NCBI GenBank assembly: GCA_025463515.1
Contig: JAODAQ010000004.1
Span: forward strand, 1 to 64,000
Reading direction: 5' to 3'
DNA: 64,000 bases
Source of the DNA: Rhodoglobus sp.
Lineage (GTDB): Bacteria; Actinomycetota; Actinomycetes; Actinomycetales; Microbacteriaceae
How positions within the stretch are numbered: the first letter of the stretch is position 1; every line of letters starts with the position of its first letter. The position numbers and the translations under genes are program-made. Shown here piece by piece: positions 9,539 to 18,153 of the stretch. Under the pieces are notes generated by a model. It saw only the letters and a list, made by a program, of their open reading frames with translations, had not been told where the DNA came from and ran no database searches.

Positions 9539-9636
9539 GGCTAGTGGCGAGTGGCTGGTGGCCTGACTGGGTGGCGGGTCTTGCGCGTGCGCGGGCGATT
9601 GCTCGGCCACCGAGGCGCACGGCGCCGGCGTCGGTT

Positions 9637-11040
9637 CTACTCGCCGACCGTGTTCACGATCGGCAGCGCGACGCCCTTCTCCTGTCTCAGGAAGAGCGCC
9701 AGAACGGCGGAGACAGCGGCGATCGCGATGAGGATGCCGCCCACGAGGTGGAAGTTGCCGATCGTCGCGGCGAGGGTGGCGCCGCCCGCCACGATGGACC
9801 CGAGGATGCTCACGCCGATCGAGCCGCCGAGGCGCTGGGTGATGTTGAACAGGGTGTTGCCGTCGGCCAGCTCCTCCTCGGGGAGGGGCGCGAGCATCGC
9901 GACCAGCAGCGGTGTCGTCACGAAGCCGATCGCGATCGCGCGCACGGAGAGGGCGACCGCCGTGAGCCAGAGCGGGGTGTCCTGCTCGAGGAACAGCAGG
10001 TAGACGCTCGAGATGGCGAGGGCGACGAAGCCCGTGACGACGAGCACCCGAAGGGGCACGCGGCTCGAGAGCTTCTGGCCGACGAACGTGCCGAGGCCCA
10101 TGATGATGCCCTGGGGGAGAAGTGCGATGCCGGTCTCGACCGCCGAGTAGCCCTGCACCGACTGGGTGAACACGGGGATGAGGAACACCGTGCCGAACGC
10201 GACGACGGAGCAGAAGATCTGCAGCACGAGCGCGAGCGCCGAGTTGCGGTGCAGGATCATCGTGACGTCGACTGCCGGATGCGGCCGCCGCAGCGCCCAG
10301 AACGTGTAGGCGACCAGCAGGAGCAGCCCGCCGCCAAGTGGTGCCCAGGCGAGCGGCGAGTCCCAGCCCTCCGAGGTGCCCTCCGTCGCGCCGAGGAGTG
10401 CGGCGGTGAGGCCGAGCGCGAGCAGCACGAAGCCGACGGGATCGAAGCGGGTCGTGGCATCCGGCTGAGCACCGATGTGCTTCGGGACGCGCAGCATGAG
10501 CAGAAGCCCGATGATGCCCACGGGGACGTTGACGAGGAAGATCCAGCGCCAGCCGCCGGCACCGATGAGCAGGCCGCCGAGGGTCGGGCCCAGCGCAGGG
10601 GCGAGGAACAGGACGAGAGCCGCGGAGATCGGGATCTTGCCGCCGCCGATGCCGTCCTTGCCGAGGAGGATGCTCAGCGCGAGCGGCACGAGGGGAGCCC
10701 CCGCGAAACCCTGCAGTGCGCGGAAGGCGATGAGGAACTCGATGTTCGGCGCGAAAGCGCAGGCTGCCGAGACCAGCACGAACAGGATCATGCTCACGGT
10801 GTAGACGCGCAGCATGCCGAAGCGCTTCGCGAGGTACGCCGTGAGCGCGAGGGCGACACCGAGGGCCAGCAGGTAGCCGCTGACCACCCACTGGACGTCG
10901 TCGAGCTTCGCCTCGAGCTCGGTCGCGATATCCGGCACCGCGACGTTCACGATGCTGGAGTCGATCATGCTCAGGAGCGGGCCGATAAGCAGGCCGTAGC
11001 GCGCGATGGCGCCGATGGGAGAGGAGTTCGTGGTGGACAT
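9637..11040 (-). CDS. MFS drug exporter, DHA2 (14-TM) family
   Basis: A 467-residue membrane transporter of the DHA2/EmrB-QacA type with about 14 hydrophobic segments. Motif A is replaced by AYLAKRFGMLRVY near residues 63-75, the DSSIVNVAVPDI motif lies in TM1, and a motif C-like GPTLGGLL occurs in TM5. It probably exports a hydrophobic compound using the proton gradient. The ATG at 11040 is chosen over a longer form because the DHA2 alignment starts there. It stands alone between two conserved blocks, with no regulator next to it. Substrate unknown. Confidence 0.9.
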   Translation of the reverse strand: MSTTNSSPIGAIARYGLLIGPLLSMIDSSIVNVAVPDIATELEAKLDDVQWVVSGYLLALGVALALTAYLAKRFGMLRVYTVSMILFVLVSAACAFAPNIEFLIAFRALQGFAGAPLVPLALSILLGKDGIGGGKIPISAALVLFLAPALGPTLGGLLIGAGGWRWIFLVNVPVGIIGLLLMLRVPKHIGAQPDATTRFDPVGFVLLALGLTAALLGATEGTSEGWDSPLAWAPLGGGLLLLVAYTFWALRRPHPAVDVTMILHRNSALALVLQIFCSVVAFGTVFLIPVFTQSVQGYSAVETGIALLPQGIIMGLGTFVGQKLSSRVPLRVLVVTGFVALAISSVYLLFLEQDTPLWLTAVALSVRAIAIGFVTTPLLVAMLAPLPEEELADGNTLFNITQRLGGSIGVSILGSIVAGGATLAATIGNFHLVGGILIAIAAVSAVLALFLRQEKGVALPIVNTVGE

Positions 11041-11135
11041 CGAGGCAACGCTACAGCTCCAAACCTTCAACCTCTGGTAGAGGCGAACCGGGCCGCGAAG
11101 ACGCGTCGGAGGTCAGGGGTTCAAATCTGCCGCCG

Positions 11136-11150
11136 TACACTCGATTTATG
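11136..11150 (+). promoter_or_regulatory. -10 element and likely leaderless start of the parA-scp operon
   Basis: TACACT (11136-11141) lies 6 nt before the ATG at 11148 and no ribosome site is present, so the operon is probably transcribed from the A of the start codon. No clear -35 box is visible. Confidence 0.5.
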
Positions 11151-12035
11151 ACGGCCCAGAGAGAAGACGCGGCGGTACTGCCCGGTCTCGAGGCCCCCGC
11201 GATCGGTCCGACCGGACGCAGGCAGACGATCTTCGCCGACCCGCCGCCCCTCAAGGGCCACGGACCGGCGCGCATCATCTCGCTGAGCAACCAGAAGGGC
11301 GGCGTCGGCAAGACGACCAGCACCATCAACCTTGGTGCTGCGCTCGCCGAGTACGGCCGACGCGTTCTGGCCGTCGACTTCGACCCGCAGGGCGCACTCT
11401 CTGCCGGCCTCGGGGTGCCCACGCACGACGTTCCGACGATCTACGACCTGCTGCTGGGCACGATCAAGAACCCGGCCGAGGCCATCGTGCACACGGACTA
11501 CCCGAATCTGGACGTGATCCCGGCCAACATCGACCTCTCCGCCGCCGAGGTGCACCTCGTGAACGAGGTCGCCCGCGAGACGATCCTCGCGCGGGTGCTG
11601 CGCAAGGTGAGCGACCAGTACGACGTCATCCTCATCGACTGCCAGCCCTCGCTCGGGCTGCTGACGGTCAACGCGCTCACCGCCGCGCACGGCGTGCTCA
11701 TCCCGCTCGAGTGCGAGTTCTTCGCGCTGCGCGGTGTCGCACTGCTCGTCGAGACCATCGACAAGGTGCGCGACCGCCTCAATCCCGCGATCGAGCTGGA
11801 CGGCATCCTCGCCACCATGTACGACGCGCGCACACTGCACTCCCGCGAGGTGCTCGAGCGCGTCGTCGAGACCTTCGGCGACCAGGTGCTCGAGACAGTC
11901 ATCGGCCGCACCGTCAAGTTCCCCGACGCGAGCGTCGCGGGGGCGCCGATCACGAGCTTCGCCCCCGACCACAGCGCGTCGGACGCCTATCGCCAACTGG
12001 CCCGAGAACTGATCCACCGTGGCGCCGTCGCCTAG
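11148..12035 (+). CDS. Orphan ParA-family ATPase (PldP/Rv1708 type)
   Basis: A 295-residue cytoplasmic ATPase of the ParA/Soj family with a deviant Walker A KGGVGKTTSTINLG (about residues 50-63), the DFDPQGALS segment and a Walker B-like LIDCQPSLGLL. No parB or parS lies nearby. The position directly before scpA-scpB matches Rv1708 of M. tuberculosis; I recall the C. glutamicum counterpart as PldP, a ParA-like protein affecting division-site placement. A role in coordinating segregation with condensation or division is inferred from this context. Overlaps scpA by 17 nt. Confidence 0.9.
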   Translation: MTAQREDAAVLPGLEAPAIGPTGRRQTIFADPPPLKGHGPARIISLSNQKGGVGKTTSTINLGAALAEYGRRVLAVDFDPQGALSAGLGVPTHDVPTIYDLLLGTIKNPAEAIVHTDYPNLDVIPANIDLSAAEVHLVNEVARETILARVLRKVSDQYDVILIDCQPSLGLLTVNALTAAHGVLIPLECEFFALRGVALLVETIDKVRDRLNPAIELDGILATMYDARTLHSREVLERVVETFGDQVLETVIGRTVKFPDASVAGAPITSFAPDHSASDAYRQLARELIHRGAVA

Positions 12036-12843
12036 CGACGTCGGCGAGCTGGAGTCGGAGGCCACAGGCTTCTCCGTTTCGCTGTCCAACTTCGACGGGC
12101 CGTTCGACCTGCTCCTCTCGCTCATCACGAAGCACGAGCTCGACATCACCGAGGTGTCGCTCTCCAGGATCACGGACGAGTTCATCACCTACCTGCGCGG
12201 CCTCGACTCCGATGAGGAGCTCGACCAGGCGAGCGAGTTCCTCGTCGTCGCGGCGACCCTGCTCGACCTCAAGGTCGCGGGCCTCCTGCCGCAGGGCGAG
12301 CTTGTCGATGCCGAGGATGTCGCGCTGCTCGAAGCCCGCGACCTGCTGTTCGCCCGGCTCCTGCAGTACCGCGCGTTCAAGGAGGCGGCGACCTGGTTCT
12401 CCGGCCACCTCGAGGCCGAGTCGACCCGGCACTTCCGCGCGGTGCGGCTCGAGGAGAAGTACCGCAAGCAGACGCCCGAGCTGGTGTGGACGCTCACCGC
12501 CGAAGACTTCGCGGCGATCGCCGCACTCGCCTTCACCCCGCGCGAGATCCCGTCCGTCGGGCTCGACCACCTGCACGCGCCACTCGTCTCCATCCGCGAG
12601 CAGGCCGCACACGTGGTGGCCATGCTGCGACGGGGCGAGCCGATGACCTTCCGCCAGCTCATCGCGGGCGCTGACCAGAAGGGCGTGGTCATCGCGCGCT
12701 TCCTGGCGATCCTCGAGCTCTTCCGCGGCGCGTTCGTGGGGTTCGAGCAGGTCGAGCCCCTCGGCGAGCTCACCATCCACTGGTCCGCCGAGCACTGGTC
12801 GGACGACAGCCTCGCGAACTTGGGAACTGACTATGGAAACTGA
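12019..12843 (+). CDS. scpA: Segregation and condensation protein A (kleisin)
   Basis: ScpA is the kleisin that bridges the SMC heads in the bacterial condensin SMC-ScpA-ScpB. The 274-residue protein has the typical N-terminal NFDGPFDLLLSLI segment near residue 23, a helical SMC-neck-binding region and a C-terminal winged helix (MTFRQLIAGADQKGVVIARFLAILEL region split around residues 215-240). It uses a GTG start within the parA gene and overlaps scpB by 11 nt. It corresponds to Rv1709. Confidence 0.95.
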   Translation: MAPSPSDVGELESEATGFSVSLSNFDGPFDLLLSLITKHELDITEVSLSRITDEFITYLRGLDSDEELDQASEFLVVAATLLDLKVAGLLPQGELVDAEDVALLEARDLLFARLLQYRAFKEAATWFSGHLEAESTRHFRAVRLEEKYRKQTPELVWTLTAEDFAAIAALAFTPREIPSVGLDHLHAPLVSIREQAAHVVAMLRRGEPMTFRQLIAGADQKGVVIARFLAILELFRGAFVGFEQVEPLGELTIHWSAEHWSDDSLANLGTDYGN

Positions 12844-13462
12844 TGTCTCGACAGGCCCGACAACTGATGTCTCGACAGGCCCGACAACCGAGGAAGCTCC
12901 GGCGCGGGTGATTCCGGACCTGGAGCGCGCACTCGAGGCCGTCTTCATGGTGGCCGACGAGCCGCAGAGCCTCGTCTCGCTCGCGACCGCGGTGAACGCG
13001 CCCGTGCCGGCGGTGCGCCAGACGATCGAGCGACTCGTCGCCGACTATGACGGCGTCGGCGGGGGCATCCGTCGGGGCTTCGAACTGCGCGAGGTCGGGG
13101 GAGGCTGGCGCATCTACGTGCGCCCCGAGCACGACGATCTCGTGCGCGACTTCGTGCTCACCCAGAACCCGACGCGGCTGAGCCAGGCGGCACTCGAGAC
13201 GCTCGCCGTCATCGCGTACAAGCAGCCGATCAGCCGCGGTGCGATCGCGTCGATCCGCGCGGTCAACGTCGACTCGGTCGTGCGCACGCTGCTCGGCCGC
13301 GGGCTCATCACCGAGGCGTTCACCGACAACGAGACGGGCGCCATCCACTACGAGACCACCGACCTGCTCCTGACGCAGCTCGGCATCAACTCGATCGAGG
13401 AGCTGCCGCACATCTCGCCGCTGCTCGAGGACGGCGCGGAGGGCTTCGATGAGCGACGATGA
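12833..13462 (+). CDS. scpB: Segregation and condensation protein B
   Basis: ScpB dimer binds the middle of ScpA in the condensin complex. The 209-residue protein contains two winged-helix domains, recognisable by LEAVFMVADEPQSL, the RIYVRPEHDDLV stretch and the highly conserved LSQAALETLAVIAYKQPISR segment. Residues 1-20 are unusual: they hold a duplicated DVSTGPTT octapeptide encoded by a perfect 24-nt tandem repeat that begins at the scpA stop codon. The core domain starts near residue 23, so the repeat lengthens the N-terminus without touching the fold. Corresponds to Rv1710. Confidence 0.95.
   Translation: METDVSTGPTTDVSTGPTTEEAPARVIPDLERALEAVFMVADEPQSLVSLATAVNAPVPAVRQTIERLVADYDGVGGGIRRGFELREVGGGWRIYVRPEHDDLVRDFVLTQNPTRLSQAALETLAVIAYKQPISRGAIASIRAVNVDSVVRTLLGRGLITEAFTDNETGAIHYETTDLLLTQLGINSIEELPHISPLLEDGAEGFDERR
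12841..12888. repeat. 24-nt tandem duplication at the scpA/scpB junction
   Basis: Two perfect copies (12841-12864, 12865-12888) of a 24-nt unit starting TGATGTCTCGACAGGCC. The first copy begins with the scpA TGA stop; both are read in frame by scpB. The core TCTCGACAGGCCCGAC resembles sequences at the starts of rluB (13465), cmk (15373) and inside the monooxygenase at 26216. Confidence 0.9.
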
Positions 13463-14285
13463 CATCTCGACAAGCTCGATGAGCGGTGGGACCAGCTCGA
13501 CCGGCGGGAGCCCCGAGGGCGAGCGCCTGCAGAAGGTCATGGCGGCCTCCGGTGTCGCGTCCCGCCGCGTCTCGGAAGACCTCATCGCCCAGGGCAGGGT
13601 GACGGTCAACGGTGTCGTGGTCGACGAGCCGGGCCGGCGAGTGCTCCCCACCGACCTCATCACGGTCGACGGCACCGCGATCCAGACCGACACGACCAAG
13701 CGCTACGTGATGCTCAACAAGCCCGTGGGCGTGGTGAGCTCGATGGCCGACGAGGGCGGCCGGCCCGACCTCCGCGAGTTCACCCGGGAGTACGAGGAGC
13801 GCCTGTTCAACGTCGGCCGCCTCGACGCCAACACCTCGGGCCTGCTCGTGCTGACGAACGACGGCGATCTCGCGCACGTGCTCGCGCATCCCTCCTTCGG
13901 CGTCTTCAAGACCTATATCGCGAAGGTGTCGGGCTCCGTGAGCGCGCAGACGATCTCGAAGCTCACCAAGGGGTTCGACCTCGACGACGGCTTCATCGTC
14001 GCGGACAAGGCCCGCATGCTCGGGCCGGCCTCGGGCGGGGCATCCATGGTCGAGATCACTCTGCACTCGGGGCGCAACCGCATCGTGCGCCGGATGCTCG
14101 ACGCCGTCGGCCACCCCGTGCTCGAGCTGGTCCGCCGCCAGTTCGGGCCGCTGCACCTCGGCAGCCTGCAGGTCGGCCAGACTCGCGATCTCACTAAGGT
14201 TGAACTCGGCGAACTGCTGACCCTGAGTCGCCCTGAACCGCAGGACCGCGACGGAGGCGGCCAGGAAGAGGAGACCGGTGCCTGA
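13449..14285 (+). CDS. rluB: 23S rRNA pseudouridine synthase, RluB/RsuA family
   Basis: Converts a uridine of 23S rRNA (position 2605 in E. coli) to pseudouridine. The 278-residue protein has an N-terminal S4 domain (RLQKVMAASGVASRRVSEDLI) and the RsuA catalytic domain with the Asp in GRLDANTSGLLVLTNDGD. The first 16 residues (Ser/Asp/Gly-rich) precede the S4 domain and contain a TCTCGACAAGCTCGA repeat; a second ATG at 13479 just after it could also serve as start. It overlaps scpB by 14 nt and tyrA by 8 nt. Corresponds to Rv1711. Confidence 0.93.
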   Translation: MSDDDISTSSMSGGTSSTGGSPEGERLQKVMAASGVASRRVSEDLIAQGRVTVNGVVVDEPGRRVLPTDLITVDGTAIQTDTTKRYVMLNKPVGVVSSMADEGGRPDLREFTREYEERLFNVGRLDANTSGLLVLTNDGDLAHVLAHPSFGVFKTYIAKVSGSVSAQTISKLTKGFDLDDGFIVADKARMLGPASGGASMVEITLHSGRNRIVRRMLDAVGHPVLELVRRQFGPLHLGSLQVGQTRDLTKVELGELLTLSRPEPQDRDGGGQEEETGA

Positions 14286-15369
14286 GCGACGCCTTGCGGG
14301 CCCGGTGCGCATCGTCGGTGCAGGCCTCCTCGGCACGAGCATCGGCCTCGCGCTGCGCGAGCACGGCGTGGACGTCATCCTCGACGACGCCTCGCCCTCG
14401 AGCCTCGACCTGGCCATCGACTACGGCGCGGGCCGCCGCGCACAGCCGGACGACCTGCCCGAGCTCGTGGTCGTCTGCGTGCCGCCGGATGTCACGGCGC
14501 GGGTGGTGGCGGCAGAGCTGGCCGCGCATCCCGGCGCCCTCGTGACCGACGTCGCGAGCGTCAAGGTCGCCCCGCTCGACGAACTGCGCGCCGCGGGCGC
14601 CGACCTCTCGCGCTACATCGGCTCGCACCCCATGGCCGGGCGCGAGCGCAGCGGTGCCATCTCCGCGCGGGCGGACCTCTTCATCGGCCGGCCCTGGGTG
14701 ATCGCGGGCCACGACCAGATCACCTACCGCCGGGCCGCGGCAGTCGAGCAGCTGGCCCTTGACCTCGGCGCCCAGCCCGTCGAGATGGATGCCGCCGAGC
14801 ACGACCGCAACGTCGCGCTCGTGTCGCACGCGCCGCAGCTCGTCTCCACACTGCTCGCGCGCCGCCTCGGGGGTGCGACGGACTCCGCCGTCTCGCTCGC
14901 GGGACAGGGCCTGCGCGACACCACCCGGATCGCGTCGAGCGACCCGGAGCTGTGGGTGCAGATCCTCGGTGCCAACGCGGCGCCGGTGGCCGAGATCCTG
15001 CGCGCGCTGCGCTCCGATCTCGACACCGTGCTGGCGGCCCTCGACGACCCGACGGCACCCGGTGCCCGTCGCGCGATCGCCGAGACCCTCGCCGGCGGCA
15101 ATGCGGGGGTGGCGCGCATCCCCGGCAAGCACGGCCAGGCCAGCCACTTCAGCCAGATCGTCGTCAAGGTGGACGACACCCCGGGAGAGCTCGCACGACT
15201 GCTCACCGAGATCGGCGAAGCGGGAGTCAACATGGAGGACCTGAGGCTCGAGCACTCGCCGGGCGCGCAGATCGGGCTTGCCGAGATCTCGGTACTGCCG
15301 GAAGTAGAAGAACGTCTCGCCACCGAGCTCGAGGGCCGTGGCTGGAAGATCGTAGGAGCATTCGCATGA
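14278..15369 (+). CDS. tyrA: Prephenate dehydrogenase with ACT domain
   Basis: Oxidatively decarboxylates prephenate to 4-hydroxyphenylpyruvate in tyrosine synthesis, using NAD(P). The 363-residue protein opens with a Rossmann motif ([17 protein letters not shown]), carries the conserved [13 protein letters not shown] segment with the catalytic His, and ends in an ACT domain ([18 protein letters not shown]) expected to bind an aromatic amino acid for feedback control. Starts with GTG inside rluB and ends with an ATGA overlap into cmk. This gene is inserted relative to the M. tuberculosis order, where rluB is next to cmk. Confidence 0.93.
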   Translation: MPERRLAGPVRIVGAGLLGTSIGLALREHGVDVILDDASPSSLDLAIDYGAGRRAQPDDLPELVVVCVPPDVTARVVAAELAAHPGALVTDVASVKVAPLDELRAAGADLSRYIGSHPMAGRERSGAISARADLFIGRPWVIAGHDQITYRRAAAVEQLALDLGAQPVEMDAAEHDRNVALVSHAPQLVSTLLARRLGGATDSAVSLAGQGLRDTTRIASSDPELWVQILGANAAPVAEILRALRSDLDTVLAALDDPTAPGARRAIAETLAGGNAGVARIPGKHGQASHFSQIVVKVDDTPGELARLLTEIGEAGVNMEDLRLEHSPGAQIGLAEISVLPEVEERLATELEGRGWKIVGAFA

Positions 15370-16040
15370 CAATCTCGACGGGCTCGACCACCGTGGCCAT
15401 CGACGGCCCAGCGGGCAGTGGCAAGTCCAGCGTTTCCAAGGCCGCCGCGCGAGTCCTCGGGTTCGGCTACCTCGACACCGGGGCGGCGTACCGCGCTCTG
15501 GCATGGCACTGCCTCGAGGCAGGCGTCGACACTCTGGACCCGAGCGACATCGCCGAGGAGCTGCCGCGCTTCGAGTACACGATCGGCACCGACCCCGACA
15601 ACTACTTCGTGCGAGTGGGTGCGGACGTCATCACGGAGGACATCCGCGAGCCCCGCGTGACCCATATCGTGAGTGCCGTCGCGCGGGTACCCGAGGTGCG
15701 CAGCTACCTCGTCGACCTGTTCCGGAGCATCATCGCCGCCTCGGAGCGGCCCGGCATCATCGTCGAGGGGCGGGATATCACCACGGTCGTGGCACCCGAT
15801 GCGCCGGTGCGGATTCTGCTCACAGCATCCGAGGAAGCTAGAATGGGCAGGCGTTCCGCGGAACTCACCGGAGTCGATGCGTCGGCCACGGCGAAGGCTC
15901 TCTCCGATCGGGACGCACAGGATTCGCGCGTCGTGGACTTCATGAATGCCGCAGATGGTGTGACCACCATCGATTCCACCGATCTCGACTTCGACCAGAC
16001 CGTAGCGGCTGTCGTGAGTCTCGTACGTTCTGCTGGTTGA
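15366..16040 (+). CDS. cmk: Cytidylate kinase
   Basis: Phosphorylates CMP and dCMP. The 224-residue protein has the P-loop [14 protein letters not shown] (residues 12-25), the [15 protein letters not shown]-binding region, a GRDITTVV motif and the lid with RMGRRSAEL. The first eight residues (MTISTGST) are encoded by a TCTCGACGGGCTCGACC repeat-like element. The stop codon TGA lies inside a GGTTGAGTAG repeat that begins at 16035. Corresponds to Rv1712. Confidence 0.95.
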   Translation: MTISTGSTTVAIDGPAGSGKSSVSKAAARVLGFGYLDTGAAYRALAWHCLEAGVDTLDPSDIAEELPRFEYTIGTDPDNYFVRVGADVITEDIREPRVTHIVSAVARVPEVRSYLVDLFRSIIAASERPGIIVEGRDITTVVAPDAPVRILLTASEEARMGRRSAELTGVDASATAKALSDRDAQDSRVVDFMNAADGVTTIDSTDLDFDQTVAAVVSLVRSAG

Positions 16041-16061
16041 GTAGCGGAGCGTATCGAAACC
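16035..16061. repeat. GGTTGAGTAG...TATCGAAACC dispersed repeat, half copy
   Basis: A 27-bp copy beginning GGTTGAGTAGCGGAGC and ending GTATCGAAACC overlaps the last codons and stop of cmk and ends 14 nt before the der start. It equals the left half of the longer palindromes at 18070 and 36252. Confidence 0.85.
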
Positions 16062-16075
16062 ATTAAGGAATGACC

Positions 16076-17581
16076 ATGGCCGACGAGGATGACTTCCCCG
16101 AGCTCGATACCGCCCTCGCCGACCGCATCCGCGGGCTCGACGACCAGGAGGCCGCGCAGCGCGCGAGCGCCCTGCGCCAGGGCCTCGCCGAGTACGAGCT
16201 CGACGACGAAGACCTCGACATCCTCGAGACCGTCACCGACGACCCCGACGCGATCGTCTACCTGCCTGCGCTTCCGGTACTCGCGATCGTCGGCCGGCCC
16301 AATGTCGGCAAGTCGGCTCTCGTCAACCGGATCATCGGCCGCCGCGAGGCCGTCGTGCAAGACACCCCGGGTGTCACGCGCGACCGCGTCAACTACAAGG
16401 CCGAGTGGGCGGACCGGAAGTTCACCATCGTCGACACCGGCGGCTGGGAGCCGGATGCCAAGGGCATCAACGCCTCCGTTGCCGCCCAGGCCGAGGTCGC
16501 GATCGACCTCGCCGACGCCGTGCTCTTCGTCGTGGACGCCACGGTGGGCGCGACCGCGACGGACGAGCACGTGGTCCGGATGCTGCGTGCCACCAAGAAG
16601 CCCGTCATGCTCGTCGCCAACAAGGTCGACGACGTGCGCCAAGAGCCAGAGGCCGCCGTGCTGTGGTCCCTCGGCCTCGGCCAGCCCTGGCCGGTATCCG
16701 CCGTGCACGGCCGTGGCGTCGCTGATCTCCTCGACCACGTCCTGACCGTCCTCCCGACCGTGTCCGCGGTCGCGAAGGAGGAGGTCGGCGGGCCGCGCCG
16801 CGTCGCGATCCTCGGCCGCCCGAACGTCGGCAAGTCGAGCCTGCTCAACAAGACCGCGGGGGAGGAGCGCGTCGTCGTCAACGAGCTCGCCGGCACCACG
16901 CGCGATCCCGTCGACGAGCAGATCGAGCTGGGCGGCAAGTTCTGGCGCTTCGTCGACACCGCGGGCATCCGCCGCCGGGTGAACCTCGCCCAGGGCGCCG
17001 ACTTCTACGCGACCCTGCGCACCTCGGCCGCGCTCGAGAAGGCCGAGGTCGCCGTTGTCGTGCTCGACGTCTCGCAGCCGATCAGCGTGCAGGACCTCAA
17101 GATCGTCGACCTCGTGCTCGAGTCGGGCCGCGCGCTCGTGCTCGCGTACAACAAGTGGGACCTCCTCGACGACGAGCGCCGTGTCTACCTGGAGCGCGAG
17201 ATCGAGCAGGACCTCAGCCACGTCGCGTGGGCTCCGCGCGTGAACATCTCCGCGAAGACCGGCCGCCACCTCGAGAAGCTCGTACCGGCGCTCGAGCTCG
17301 CGCTCGAGTCGTGGGACACGCGCATCCCGACCGGCAAGTTCAACGCCCTGCTGGCCGAGCTCACCGCCGAGCATCCGCACCCGGTTCGCGGAGGCAAGCA
17401 GCCCCGCTTTCTCTTCGGCACGCAGGCGGCCTCGCGCCCGCCGACGTTCGTGCTGTTCACGACCGGATTCCTCGACCCGCAGTACCGCCGGTTCATCACG
17501 CGGCGCCTGCGCGAGATCTTCGGCTTCGAGGGCAGCCCGATCAACGTGAACATGCGGGTGCGCGAGAAGCGCAAGCGCTAG
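16076..17581 (+). CDS. der: Ribosome biogenesis GTPase Der (EngA)
   Basis: Tandem GTPase needed for 50S subunit maturation. The 501-residue protein has two G domains, each with GRPNVGKS (around residues 76 and 247), the switch DTPGVTRD and GTTRDPVD motifs, and DTGGWE/DTAGIRR G3 motifs, followed by a C-terminal KH-like domain. An acidic extension of about 65 residues precedes the first G domain, as is common in actinobacteria. ATG 16076 is preferred over ATG 16070 because the TAAGGA ribosome site ends at 16069. Corresponds to Rv1713. Confidence 0.95.
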   Translation: MADEDDFPELDTALADRIRGLDDQEAAQRASALRQGLAEYELDDEDLDILETVTDDPDAIVYLPALPVLAIVGRPNVGKSALVNRIIGRREAVVQDTPGVTRDRVNYKAEWADRKFTIVDTGGWEPDAKGINASVAAQAEVAIDLADAVLFVVDATVGATATDEHVVRMLRATKKPVMLVANKVDDVRQEPEAAVLWSLGLGQPWPVSAVHGRGVADLLDHVLTVLPTVSAVAKEEVGGPRRVAILGRPNVGKSSLLNKTAGEERVVVNELAGTTRDPVDEQIELGGKFWRFVDTAGIRRRVNLAQGADFYATLRTSAALEKAEVAVVVLDVSQPISVQDLKIVDLVLESGRALVLAYNKWDLLDDERRVYLEREIEQDLSHVAWAPRVNISAKTGRHLEKLVPALELALESWDTRIPTGKFNALLAELTAEHPHPVRGGKQPRFLFGTQAASRPPTFVLFTTGFLDPQYRRFITRRLREIFGFEGSPINVNMRVREKRKR

Positions 17582-17583
17582 CG

Positions 17584-18066
17584 ATGACCCCGCCCAACGA
17601 TCTGCCGCGCCGCCCTCACGACAAGGGCGACGCATGGGTGTTCGGCCCTGGCGGGGAGCGGTACTGGGGCACCTACGGTGCCGCGGGGCTCCTCGTGTGG
17701 CACCGCACGCTCGGCGTGCTGCTGCAGCACCGCGTTGAGTGGAGCCACTTCGGCGGCACCTGGGGGCTCCCCGGCGGCGCCCGCAAAGAGGGCGAGAGCG
17801 CGGTGGATGCCGCGTTCCGCGAGGCCAACGAGGAGGCCGGCGTTCCCGCCGACCTCCTGGAGGTGATGTCCACGAGCGTGTACGACCGCGAGGTCTGGAC
17901 CTACACGACGGTGGTGGCCGAGGCGCTCGAGGAGTTCACTCCCGTGATCGGTGACGCTGAGAGCGAGGCGCTGGCGTGGGTCGCGGTGGCCGATGTGGAC
18001 GGGCTGCCGCTGCATCCGGGCTTCGCGGCCAGCTGGCCCGCGCTGCGCTTACTGCTGGTTGAGTAG
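17584..18066 (+). CDS. NUDIX hydrolase
   Basis: A 160-residue NUDIX protein with box GGARKEGESAVDAAFREANEEAGV split by its usual residues (G, E, REANEE). Substrate cannot be predicted; the short single-domain form resembles 8-oxo-dGTP or other nucleoside-diphosphate cleaning enzymes. It starts 2 nt after the der stop and so closes the operon. Its last codons, including the TAG stop, fall within a GGTTGAGTAG repeat, and a long palindrome follows. Confidence 0.88.
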   Translation: MTPPNDLPRRPHDKGDAWVFGPGGERYWGTYGAAGLLVWHRTLGVLLQHRVEWSHFGGTWGLPGGARKEGESAVDAAFREANEEAGVPADLLEVMSTSVYDREVWTYTTVVAEALEEFTPVIGDAESEALAWVAVADVDGLPLHPGFAASWPALRLLLVE

Positions 18067-18143
18067 GCGGGTTGAGTAGGCGGCCCGCGGCCGTATCGAA
18101 ACCGTGAGGTTTCGATACGAGCGCCAGAGCGCCCTACTCAACC
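18057..18143. repeat. Full-length GGTTGAGTAGG/TATCGAAACC palindrome
   Basis: A 10-bp partial copy (18057-18066) overlaps the NUDIX stop. It is followed by a 74-bp palindrome: GGTTGAGTAGG (18070-18080) with CCTACTCAACC (18133-18143), and GTATCGAAACC (18093-18103) with GGTTTCGATAC (18108-18118) around a GTGA loop. The segments between the outer and inner arms are not complementary. The element sits between convergent genes and would fold into a strong RNA hairpin in either direction. Confidence 0.92.
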
Positions 18144-18153
18144 AGCCTGGACG

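Noticed and set aside
11095-11135. A GGTCAGGGGTTCAAATC stretch that resembles the T-arm of a tRNA, possibly a tRNA 3' remnant
   Set aside because: No pairing acceptor or anticodon stem can be built upstream, and the presumed T-stem has mismatches. It more likely belongs to the promoter region of the parA-scp operon.
9544-11151. A long plus-strand open frame opposite the first MFS gene
   Set aside because: The product is highly charged and Glu/Arg/His-rich, the typical signature of an antisense GC-frame artefact.
12841-12888. 24-nt tandem repeat considered as the start of a CRISPR or VNTR array
   Set aside because: Only two copies with no spacer, entirely within coding sequence; treated as a local duplication of a dispersed word.
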